Source of the DNA: Myxococcota bacterium
GTDB lineage: Bacteria; Myxococcota_A; Polyangia; JAAYKL01
NCBI GenBank assembly: GCA_030065855.1
Contig: JASJCT010000040.1
Span: forward strand, 1 to 64,000
DNA: 64,000 bases
Direction: 5' to 3'
Shown here piece by piece: positions 8,512-15,927 of this stretch (position 1 is its first letter; the number at the start of each line of letters is the position of its first letter). The notes under the pieces were generated by a model. That model worked only from the letters and a program-made list of their open reading frames with translations. It made no database searches and was not told the origin of the DNA. Position numbers and translations under genes: made by a program.

Positions 8512-10215
8512 TTACTCCCTGGTTATGGGCAATGTTACACGAAAACAAGTGCCCTTGTTGACTTTACTGGTGACCGAAATCTTTCCGCCCAGTTTCTCGA
8601 CAATGCCGTAGGTGATGGACAGGCCAAGGCCGGTACCAGAGCCATCCTTGGTCGTAAAAAATGGCTCGAAGATCTGTTGAAGATTCTCCTCTGGGATGCC
8701 GATGCCGTTATCGGCAATGCTCACCTCCACTTGGTTGTCGCCGACCATTTTTCCATCGATGGTTATTTCTCCGCCCTCGTCCACGGCGGCAAACGCGTTG
8801 TTGATAATGTTGAGAAATAGCTGCTGCAGCTGGCCCCGATCGCTTTCCAAGAAGGGGATATCGTCTGCCAGGTGCAGTGCGACGTGAAGGCCGCGGTAAT
8901 GGGCTTCTTTATCCAAGAATCCAAGGACTTCCTCGATTAACAGGGACAGGTTGACCTGGTCCCGCCGCACGTCCATGTGCTTTGCAAAGCCGAGCAATCG
9001 ATGGGTAATTGCGCTGCACCGCTCCACTGATTTGCTGATCGCATCGGCGATTTTCAAAATCTTCTCTTTTGAGGGCATGGTGTCGGACAAGCGAAACAAA
9101 TCGCTGAGCAGGCCTGCTTTCTCGCTGATGATGGCCAGGGGATTGTTAATTTCGTGGGCCACCCCGGCAGCCAATCGACCGATCACCGCCATTCGGTTGG
9201 TGTACTCCACCTTGTGCAACACTGCGGTGCGTCGGGTATCTGCTTCGCGCACTCGACGCACCATGTAGGCTGATCCGGTCACCACGACCGCGATAATCAA
9301 CACTGTGCTGATCAGCAAGATTATCACCAGGTTCCGACGCAATGGGAGCCAGCTCGCGTGCATGGTACCGGGGTGGTGCAACAGCACGGCGATAAAGGGA
9401 GAGCGGGATACATAGGCATACCCCACGATTAACGGATCTCCCCTTTCGTCTGTTGTCTCGATGATTTCCGCATCGTTCGAATAGGGCATTGCCGGCACGT
9501 TGACCTTGCTGAAAATGTCCCCGTGGTGCCGGGAGGGGGTCTGGAGCACCTTCTTGTGTGTGATCAGAAATGCATCGCTGGCCGGCAGGGGCATCCACCT
9601 GAGCATCATCTTGTTGATCGCCTCGGATTCAATCGTGGCTCGAAGGAGATAACTTGAGTCGTCGCCGTAATCGTGGCGAATGGCGATCACAAAGTGGGGA
9701 AACTTTCGATATCCCATGAACACGTCGCTCACATACACCCCGCGCATGGCCACCTCGTGGCACCAGTCCTGTTCCTTGTAGCTTTTTCCCTGAAGGTTGT
9801 ACGGACCGGCATAGGAGACCTGCAGCCCGTTTCCATTGATAAGGCCCAAGTCGGTAAAGCCGCCAAATGCACGCTTTAAGCTGCGCAGCACGTGCTTGAG
9901 GTTCCCTGGATCCCGGAGCTCTTCAATTGTCTTTTCCTGGACAACCAGCGACAGGGCGGACAGGCGTTCTGAGAGAAAGGACTCCAGAGAGAGCTTGGCA
10001 TTGGCCGTGAGTCGGGCGATCGGGCGAATTTGTTCTGCGTTGAGCGCCTTCTCGTATTCCCGATGCTTGATCCAAGTGACCAGAATTAGCGGCATTACCG
10101 ATACCAGCGTGATCGACAGAATGGAAAAGCTCAACAGCTTGCGATATCGGCGTCGAGGCGGCGGTCCAGGAGGGGCAATTCTGCTCTGCTCTAGCCGATC
10201 GTCGAGTCTCCTCAC
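8512..10215 (-). CDS. Membrane sensor histidine kinase with periplasmic Cache domain
   Basis: A 567-aa inner-membrane kinase. Transmembrane segments lie near residues 28-49 (LLSFSILSITLVSVMPLI) and 296-318, and between them about 245 residues form a double-Cache-like periplasmic sensor (GGFTDLGLINGNGLQVSYAG). The cytoplasmic part has a HisKA H-box (AGVAHEINNPLAI) and a complete HATPase domain: N-box NIINNAFAAVD, G1 DNGIGIPEEN, F-box FEPFFTT, G2 GSGTGLGLSI. Cache sensors often bind organic acids or amino acids, and the neighbouring DASS transporter makes a dicarboxylate-like ligand plausible but unproven. Receiver genes lie on both sides in the same orientation. Confidence 0.96.
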   Translation of the reverse strand: MRRLDDRLEQSRIAPPGPPPRRRYRKLLSFSILSITLVSVMPLILVTWIKHREYEKALNAEQIRPIARLTANAKLSLESFLSERLSALSLVVQEKTIEELRDPGNLKHVLRSLKRAFGGFTDLGLINGNGLQVSYAGPYNLQGKSYKEQDWCHEVAMRGVYVSDVFMGYRKFPHFVIAIRHDYGDDSSYLLRATIESEAINKMMLRWMPLPASDAFLITHKKVLQTPSRHHGDIFSKVNVPAMPYSNDAEIIETTDERGDPLIVGYAYVSRSPFIAVLLHHPGTMHASWLPLRRNLVIILLISTVLIIAVVVTGSAYMVRRVREADTRRTAVLHKVEYTNRMAVIGRLAAGVAHEINNPLAIISEKAGLLSDLFRLSDTMPSKEKILKIADAISKSVERCSAITHRLLGFAKHMDVRRDQVNLSLLIEEVLGFLDKEAHYRGLHVALHLADDIPFLESDRGQLQQLFLNIINNAFAAVDEGGEITIDGKMVGDNQVEVSIADNGIGIPEENLQQIFEPFFTTKDGSGTGLGLSITYGIVEKLGGKISVTSKVNKGTCFRVTLPITRE

Positions 10216-10267
10216 ACCAGGCTCCTATCTATTGTCTTGCTCTGTCTCCAATGCCGGGTTAAAGACC

Positions 10268-10288
10268 TCCCCCTTTGGCAAAGGGGGA
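10268..10288. repeat. Short GC-rich perfect hairpin
   Basis: A 9-bp perfect stem (TCCCCCTTT / AAAGGGGGA) around a GGC loop in the gap between a receiver gene and the membrane kinase gene. Neither strand has a T-run after it, so it is not a standard terminator. The flank ATGTTCGATCTT closely matches the tail of the REP-like element at 1522-1539, so it may be another scattered REP-type element. In the transcript it could also stabilise or attenuate the message between the two genes. Confidence 0.6.
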
Positions 10289-10332
10289 ATGTTCGATCTT
10301 ACCCACAAGAAAACGTTTGACATAGCACTATA

Positions 10333-10719
10333 CTACTGCTGCCTCTTCTCGTCGGCCTGGCGAATCACCTGGGTCAACGCGTCAATGGGCTGGGGTTTTG
10401 TCAAGTAGGCAAACACCCCGAGGTCCCGGGCCGTGGCTTCTTCCTTGCTCGATCCGTGCCCGGTCAGCATGATAACCTCAATATTGGGGTGCCGCTGCTT
10501 GATGGCGCTCAGCAGTGCCATGCCATCCATACCCGGCATCTTCAGATCTAGAACAACGATGTCTATCCCCTCGGCGTCGAGTCTATCGAGAGCATCCTCG
10601 CTGCAATACGCCAGCGATGCTGATATCCCACGCTGCACGAGGCGCTCAGCCATGGTATCGATAAACGCCCTTTCATCGTCAACGAGTAGCACGTTTTTTA
10701 AAGGCATCTGTTGCGTCAT
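10333..10719 (-). CDS. Receiver-only response regulator
   Basis: A 128-aa single receiver domain: acidic pair D14-D15, phospho-acceptor D58 (IVVLDLKMPG), a T at the switch position (MLTGHGS) and a lysine in YLTKPQPI. No output domain. It lies between the transporter gene (23 nt upstream) and the membrane kinase (about 120 nt downstream, with a hairpin in the gap). Its sequence is clearly related to the three other single receivers in the block, which suggests local duplication. Confidence 0.95.
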   Translation of the reverse strand: MTQQMPLKNVLLVDDERAFIDTMAERLVQRGISASLAYCSEDALDRLDAEGIDIVVLDLKMPGMDGMALLSAIKQRHPNIEVIMLTGHGSSKEEATARDLGVFAYLTKPQPIDALTQVIRQADEKRQQ

Positions 10720-10741
10720 GACAAGGGACCTCTCTGTGCAG

Positions 10742-12199
10742 TCAGTTTGTTGTCACTGGCATGCCCATTGCCGGCCAGATGGCCCAGACAAACACCGCCA
10801 AAACGACCATCAGTAGCAAACTCGCCGGAATACCTGCGATAAAAAATTGGCGGGTCGTAAACTGACCACTGGCATAGGCAATAGCGTTTGGCGCAGCACC
10901 CACGAGCAGGAGAAACGGCATGCCCGCAGTCACCAACGAAGCGTATAGGATCACGTCGGCTGAAACGCCCACATATGGCGCGATCATCAGGGCCACTGGC
11001 AAAGAAATGGCAATGGCCGCGACGTTCATAATCAGGTTGGTCATAATCAGAACGAAGAACGAAATACCCATGATGAAGACAAATCCAGGGGAATTCTCAA
11101 ACATGGTCAGCCAATGCACTGCGATCCATTTGGCTGCACCGGTCTGCCAAAGGCAAAAGCCGATGCTCATGGCCCCGCCGAACAGCAAAATGATATTCCA
11201 TGAGGTCTTTTCAAGGTCCTCTAGTTTAAGAATTCTAAGAACAAAAAACGAAATTGTCGTTACCAGTAAGACCGCGCTCTTGCTGACCGTTTTAAAGGCA
11301 GGCACGAGCGAGCATACGCCCAATACAGCAATGGCCGACAAGACAATGACCAGAGAGAGGATCTCACCGCGTGTGATGGGCCCCAACCGTTTGTACAGCA
11401 CTTGGACCCGATCCTTAAGCCCTGGAATGGTCTTTTGCTCAGGGCGGCAGTACACCATGAAGAAAACCCACAGCAAGAAGGTCATTACCACCCCTACTGG
11501 CAGCATGTAGTAGGACAGCTCGAAGAATCCGATGGTGCGCCCTGTGATATCTTTAAAAAAACCAAGGGCCACTGCCCCACGGGCCGCGCCTAGCAGTGTA
11601 ATGATGCTCCCCGCACCTGCGACAAAGGCCATACCCATAAACAGCCCGCGGCCAAACCGGGTGGGCTTTTCTTCATCGCTGTATAAGGAGTTGACCGCGA
11701 GAAACAGGGGATAGAGGGTCGCTGCTACCGCGGTGTGCGCCATCACCAGGGTCATGGCCGAGGTCATGATAAAGCAGCCGAGAAAGATCATGCTCGTCTT
11801 TTCACCTACGACCCCGAGCATTCTGTACGCCATTCGCTTGGTCAGGCCCGTCTTTGTAAACACGGTGCCGATAACCAGCGAAGCAAAGATGAACCAGACC
11901 GACGGATCCATAAAATCGGTGAACGCCACCTTGGCCGGTCGAATCAAAAACAGGGCCTGGATCACACCGACCGTGATTGAAGTGATGCCGATGGGCACTA
12001 CCTCAGATACCCACCACACCACGGTCAACAAAAACAAGGCAACAGCGGCTTTACCCTCGTGGGTCAGTGGAAATGACTCGCCCTTTGGATCCATTGCTGG
12101 CGGTAGGTTAGGCAAAAAATAGACCGCACAAAACAGTACCACCCCCAGCAACATGATCGCGGTCCGCTTGAGTTCGGATTTTTTCTTATAATTGTTCAT
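10742..12199 (-). CDS. DASS/SLC13-family sodium:anion symporter
   Basis: A 485-aa polytopic inner-membrane protein with about 11-12 hydrophobic segments. It starts after a lysine-rich N-terminus and shows the paired family regions (VWWVSEVVPIGITSI; MTLVMAHTAVAATL; LIMTNLIMNVAAIAISLPVA; PFLLLVGAAPNAIAYASGQF). DASS members co-transport sodium with succinate, malate, citrate or sulfate; the substrate here is not readable. It sits inside a same-strand run of receiver and kinase genes, so the signalling genes probably control or sense the same anion. It is 22 nt after the first receiver gene of the run. Confidence 0.95.
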   Translation of the reverse strand: MNNYKKKSELKRTAIMLLGVVLFCAVYFLPNLPPAMDPKGESFPLTHEGKAAVALFLLTVVWWVSEVVPIGITSITVGVIQALFLIRPAKVAFTDFMDPSVWFIFASLVIGTVFTKTGLTKRMAYRMLGVVGEKTSMIFLGCFIMTSAMTLVMAHTAVAATLYPLFLAVNSLYSDEEKPTRFGRGLFMGMAFVAGAGSIITLLGAARGAVALGFFKDITGRTIGFFELSYYMLPVGVVMTFLLWVFFMVYCRPEQKTIPGLKDRVQVLYKRLGPITRGEILSLVIVLSAIAVLGVCSLVPAFKTVSKSAVLLVTTISFFVLRILKLEDLEKTSWNIILLFGGAMSIGFCLWQTGAAKWIAVHWLTMFENSPGFVFIMGISFFVLIMTNLIMNVAAIAISLPVALMIAPYVGVSADVILYASLVTAGMPFLLLVGAAPNAIAYASGQFTTRQFFIAGIPASLLLMVVLAVFVWAIWPAMGMPVTTN

Positions 12200-12221
12200 G
12201 GGTTACTCGCTATTGAGGCAA

Positions 12222-12653
12222 TTACCATCCCTTCTTCCTCATGATTTCATCTAGGTCTTGGGCCACACGCTCTTCAAACAGCAGGGTTTTTTGGGCACTT
12301 GCCTCTTCTATTTTTTCTAGCAGATCCTGCAACTTAGCTGGCTTTTCCACCAAATCCAGGGCGCCGAGCTTCATTGCCTCGACACCCTCCCCCACAGTGG
12401 CCCGGCCTGTCAAGAGAATGATCTGCAGGTCGGGTTTCGCTTTCTTCAGGCGCTTGAGGGTCTCGATGCCATTCCATCCGGGCATTGCTAAATCCAACAG
12501 CACTGCGTCAAATTCATGGTCAACTGCCTTTTCGAGCGCCTGCTCACCACTCAATGCGGTTTCAACCGCCATCCCGCGCGTCTCCAGTCGCTCGGCCAGA
12601 GCCGTGGTGAATTCTTCCTCATCATCGATAACTAATACCTTATATTTATTCAT
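12222..12653 (-). CDS. Receiver-domain response regulator, first gene of the signalling run
   Basis: A 143-aa protein: receiver domain with D10-D11, phospho-acceptor D54 (AVLLDLAMPG), T at the switch (LLTGRAT) and a lysine in LVEKPAKL, then a 25-residue helical tail that is not a DNA-binding domain. The start at 12653 is preferred over longer in-frame options because GGAGGTG lies 6 nt before it. It is divergent from the threonine dehydrogenase gene, so the promoter of the 8-kb signalling run probably lies in the 12654-12794 gap. Confidence 0.94.
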   Translation of the reverse strand: MNKYKVLVIDDEEEFTTALAERLETRGMAVETALSGEQALEKAVDHEFDAVLLDLAMPGWNGIETLKRLKKAKPDLQIILLTGRATVGEGVEAMKLGALDLVEKPAKLQDLLEKIEEASAQKTLLFEERVAQDLDEIMRKKGW

Positions 12654-12794
12654 TTCGTTCACCTCCATGCCTCGGCAAGCACCTGAAGGACAAGGCAGTA
12701 TCGCCAAAATCGACTGAGAAGTGTAGTAGATTCTTTTGCGGCAATCCAGGATATGGCAAAATGGCCGATACTGGAAAAAAATCGGAGGCTCAGA

Positions 12795-13826
12795 ATGAAA
12801 GCACTTGTAAAAGAACGGGCAGCGCCAGGGATATGGATGATCGACCGCCCCATCCCCAAAATCGGCTTTAACGAAGTGCTCATTAAGATTAGAAAAACAG
12901 CGATTTGCGGCACAGATATCCATATTTACAACTGGGATGATTGGTCAAAAAAAACCATCCCCATCGGCATGACAGTGGGACACGAATTTGTCGGCGAGAT
13001 AGCAGAGATTGGCGCCGAGGTTTCCGGATTGACCGTGGGCGGCCGGGTGTCTGGCGAAGGGCATATCACCTGCGGCTATTGCCGCAACTGCCGCGCTGGC
13101 CAGCGCCATTTATGTCGAAATACAAAAGGCGTGGGGGTCAACCGTCCCGGCGCATTTGCCGAGTACCTGGCAATCCCGGCGGGCAATGCCTTCCCCGTAC
13201 CGGACGACATAGAGGATGACATGGCCGCCATATTCGACCCCTATGGCAACGCCACCCATACGGCCCTTTCGTTCGATCTGGTCGGCGAAGATGTGCTGAT
13301 AACCGGCGCCGGTCCCATCGGCATCATGGCCACCGCTATCTGCAAGCACGTGGGCGCGCGGTTCGTAGTCGTAACCGACATCAACGATTACCGCCTCGAC
13401 TTGGCTGAAAAGATAGGTGCTACGCGTGTGGTCAACCCAGATAGGGAAAATTTAGCCGATGCCATGCAGGAGCTGGGCATGACAGAGGGATTCGACATTG
13501 GATTGGAGATGTCTGGCAGCGGCGCGGCCTTTTCCCAAATGCTTGAAACCATGAACCACGGTGGAAAAATTTGCATGTTGGGCATTCCGCCGCGAAATAC
13601 GGTAATTGACTGGAACCATATTATTTTCAAGGGTTTAATGCTAAAGGGCATCTACGGACGGGAGATGTATGAGACCTGGTATAAGATGGTCAGCATGTTG
13701 CAGTCCGGCCTGGATCTTTCCCCGGTCATCACCCATGTTTTCCCAATCGATGACTTTGAACGCGCGTTTAACATAATGGCCAACGGCCAATGCGGCAAGG
13801 TCGTCTTGGACTGGACTGGAGGATAA
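12795..13826 (+). CDS. tdh: L-threonine 3-dehydrogenase
   Basis: A 343-aa zinc-dependent medium-chain dehydrogenase that oxidises L-threonine to 2-amino-3-ketobutyrate with NAD+; E. coli Tdh has 341 residues. Catalytic-zinc residues C38, H63 and E64 are present, the structural-zinc cysteines are in [15 protein letters not shown], the nucleotide fold has GAGPIGIM, and [11 protein letters not shown] is typical of Tdh. The start at 12795 is preceded by CGGAGG. The usual partner kbl (2-amino-3-ketobutyrate CoA ligase) is not adjacent, so the pathway partner must be elsewhere or the substrate could be another 1,2-amino-alcohol or polyol. Confidence 0.95.
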   Translation: MKALVKERAAPGIWMIDRPIPKIGFNEVLIKIRKTAICGTDIHIYNWDDWSKKTIPIGMTVGHEFVGEIAEIGAEVSGLTVGGRVSGEGHITCGYCRNCRAGQRHLCRNTKGVGVNRPGAFAEYLAIPAGNAFPVPDDIEDDMAAIFDPYGNATHTALSFDLVGEDVLITGAGPIGIMATAICKHVGARFVVVTDINDYRLDLAEKIGATRVVNPDRENLADAMQELGMTEGFDIGLEMSGSGAAFSQMLETMNHGGKICMLGIPPRNTVIDWNHIIFKGLMLKGIYGREMYETWYKMVSMLQSGLDLSPVITHVFPIDDFERAFNIMANGQCGKVVLDWTGG

Positions 13827-13927
13827 ACTCTGGGCTTATTGGCGAGTGTCCCAATTCCCATCCCACAATTCCCCCAATGAGGTGACCACTTCTTTACAAA
13901 TATGGAATCATGGTCCAATATTGTATC

Positions 13928-15073
13928 ATGATCATTCGGACTGTTGAAAAGAAGCTCGAGGTTCTTGCTACCCAGTATCCAGTCATCACGATCACCGGAC
14001 CGCGGCAGTCTGGAAAAACCACCCTGGCACGGCACTGCTTTTCGGACTATCACTACGCCTCACTCGAGGATCCCGAGGTCCGGGAGTATGCCCACCGGGA
14101 TCCACGGGGATTCCTGGGGCAGTCCGCCACCATTGTCATAGACGAAGTGCAAAAAGTTCCCGAGTTGGCCTCTTATATCCAGGGAATTGTAGACTCGGAG
14201 GACAATCCCGGACAATTCGTCCTCACCGGGAGCCATCAGTTCGAGCTGACACAGACTGTCTCACAGTCGTTAGCCGGGCGGACAGCGATGATCAAATTGC
14301 TACCGTTCTCCATGGCCGAATTGGACGAAGACAGCACCGTATCAGAATTGATTTATCGAGGTTTCTACCCGCGGATCATCGATAAGCGGTTGGAACCGCG
14401 TGAGGCGCTCTCCTTTTACGTGAATACGTATGTGGAGCGGGATGTCAGGGAGATAAAGGAAATTAAGAACCTCAGAGATTTTGAGCGATTCTTGAAGCTG
14501 TGTGCGGCCAACATCGGACAGATGTTGAACAAGAACCGATTCGCCAATGATATTGGTGTGGACAACAAAACCATCGACTCGTGGTTGTCGGTCTTGGAGG
14601 CAAGCTATGTCATCAAGTTGCTTTCGCCGCACCACAACAATTTCCGGAAACGAGTCGTGAAGAGCCCGAAGCTCTATTTCTACGACGTGGGCCTGGCGGC
14701 GCACCTGCTCAGTATCAAGAACCCGGACCACGTGGACACGCATCCCCTCAAGGGTGCATTGTTTGAGAACCTGGTGATCATGGAGAAACTCAAACAGAAG
14801 CTGAACCGAGTGGAGCCGCCGGACCTGTACTATTTCAGGGACAACGTGGGCAACGAAGTGGACCTGCTCGAAGAGGAGGGACACCGAATCCGGACGTACG
14901 AGATAAAGCTGTCCCAAACCCTTAGTCCCTCTGTTTTCAAAGGACTGGACTTCTATCGAAAATTGAATCCCGACAACCACCGATCATTTCTCATCTATGG
15001 CGGTAGCGAGCGGACTGTGCGCTATGGACACGAGTGTATACCTTTTGCATCACTGAAAGAGGCGTCGGTATAA
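13928..15073 (+). CDS. AAA_14/DUF4143 family ATPase
   Basis: A 381-aa protein with an N-terminal P-loop domain (Walker A GPRQSGKTT, Walker B IVIDEVQKV, sensor VLTGSHQF) and a C-terminal DUF4143 domain that has the nuclease-like end typical of this family (YYFRDNVGNEVDLL, TYEIKLSQ). The family is widespread as mobile, often horizontally moved single genes of uncertain function. An ATG at 13910 in the same frame gives an alternative start; neither has a good ribosome site. It is convergent with a VapBC toxin-antitoxin pair. Confidence 0.92.
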   Translation: MIIRTVEKKLEVLATQYPVITITGPRQSGKTTLARHCFSDYHYASLEDPEVREYAHRDPRGFLGQSATIVIDEVQKVPELASYIQGIVDSEDNPGQFVLTGSHQFELTQTVSQSLAGRTAMIKLLPFSMAELDEDSTVSELIYRGFYPRIIDKRLEPREALSFYVNTYVERDVREIKEIKNLRDFERFLKLCAANIGQMLNKNRFANDIGVDNKTIDSWLSVLEASYVIKLLSPHHNNFRKRVVKSPKLYFYDVGLAAHLLSIKNPDHVDTHPLKGALFENLVIMEKLKQKLNRVEPPDLYYFRDNVGNEVDLLEEEGHRIRTYEIKLSQTLSPSVFKGLDFYRKLNPDNHRSFLIYGGSERTVRYGHECIPFASLKEASV

Positions 15074-15114
15074 GGGCTCGCGCAGGTGAGGGTGTGGGGT
15101 GTGGGTAACCCTGG

Positions 15115-15513
15115 CTAGGCAAGCTTCAAAGAGGTGTGGCGCGCAACGCGATCGAAGTCCCGGTCCGCGGTGAGCAGGGTATATCCGTGGTGAATGGCTG
15201 CCTCGGCGATCTGACAATCGATGGTCGAGGCGGCAATCCCATTGGCCGCGCACTTTCGATGAATCGCCGCAGCGGCTGTGTATTCCGAACGACCGAGCGG
15301 CAAAATAGGAATCGCCTCGAAGTATCTACCCATGCGCTGGGCCGTGCCGGAATTCCGAAATGCCTGCAGCATCTCCTGGAGAATGGTGCCGGTGATGGCC
15401 ACTTCCTCGCCCTCATCGAGAAGCGCGGCCAGCTTTTTGACAGCCGGATGGTCGGCCGGTCCCTTCTTTCTAAGGGAAAGCGACCACACAGAAGTATCCA
15501 CCAGCACCTTCAT
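15115..15513 (-). CDS. vapC: PIN-domain toxin VapC
   Basis: A 132-aa PIN-domain ribonuclease: D6 in LVDTSVW, E in ILQEML, D in TIDCQIAEAA and D in LLTADRDF supply the conserved acidic set for Mg2+-dependent RNA cleavage. Toxins of this family usually cut initiator tRNA or rRNA loops. The gene begins within the last codons of the antitoxin gene (ATGA overlap, 15510-15513), the classical translational coupling of a type II pair. Confidence 0.94.
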   Translation of the reverse strand: MKVLVDTSVWSLSLRKKGPADHPAVKKLAALLDEGEEVAITGTILQEMLQAFRNSGTAQRMGRYFEAIPILPLGRSEYTAAAAIHRKCAANGIAASTIDCQIAEAAIHHGYTLLTADRDFDRVARHTSLKLA

Positions 15514-15710
15514 CGCGTCTTGCGCTCGGCTTTGTAGTCATACGCTTCGTCCCAATCGAGCTTGCCAAACAGATCGAGCAGCTTCTTGCGCTTGCGCCGG
15601 GCCACGTACTCCGCGAGCGCCTCGTTCACCGCGGATCGCTTGGTTCGATGCCCCCCGAGCCGCTTTGCCTCCTCGATGAGCGTATCGTCCAAAGCCAGGT
15701 TACTCGGCAT
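15510..15710 (-). CDS. vapB: VapB-type antitoxin
   Basis: A 66-aa protein, MPSNLALDD at the start, of the VapB/DUF2191 group: an N-terminal ribbon-helix-helix-like DNA-binding half (LIEEAKRLGGHRTKRSAVNEALAEY) and a basic to acidic C-terminal tail (FGKLDWDEAYDYKAE) that should wrap the toxin. The start at 15710 follows GGAGGTG with a 4-nt gap; a longer in-frame start at 15731 has no such support. It precedes and overlaps the toxin gene. Confidence 0.92.
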   Translation of the reverse strand: MPSNLALDDTLIEEAKRLGGHRTKRSAVNEALAEYVARRKRKKLLDLFGKLDWDEAYDYKAERKTR

Positions 15711-15725
15711 TTGACACCTCCATTT

Positions 15726-15756
15726 ACACATAATTTAACACATTGTTTCTACACAT
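15726..15756 (-). promoter_or_regulatory. Candidate VapBC operator: three ATGTGT direct repeats
   Basis: ACACAT on the plus strand (ATGTGT as read with the operon) occurs at 15726-15731, 15738-15743 and 15751-15756, spaced 12 and 13 nt, 16 to 46 nt before the antitoxin start. Regular spacing just upstream of a self-regulating RHH antitoxin gene fits an operator array. It is a sequence pattern only. Confidence 0.45.
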
Positions 15757-15927
15757 ATCAAGAACAAGAAAATGGATTTAGATAGGTTTCTTTTCATGAC
15801 TGTAAGGCCCCAAAACGCTGAAAAATCAATTGAGGAAAGCCTCTAAAAGTGATTGTATTCCTATTTGTCTCGCGGGCGTCATCCCATGATGATGCCTTTG
15901 TTTAGACTGGTCTAGAGGAGAAAAACG

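Noticed and set aside
10313-10340. TTGACA near 10319
   Set aside because: The only TATACT-like box is 6 nt away, and the site overlaps the end of a receiver gene.
12795-13826. Sorbitol or general alcohol dehydrogenase instead of Tdh
   Set aside because: The [11 protein letters not shown] segment, zinc residues at the E. coli Tdh positions and length match Tdh better, though other substrates stay possible.
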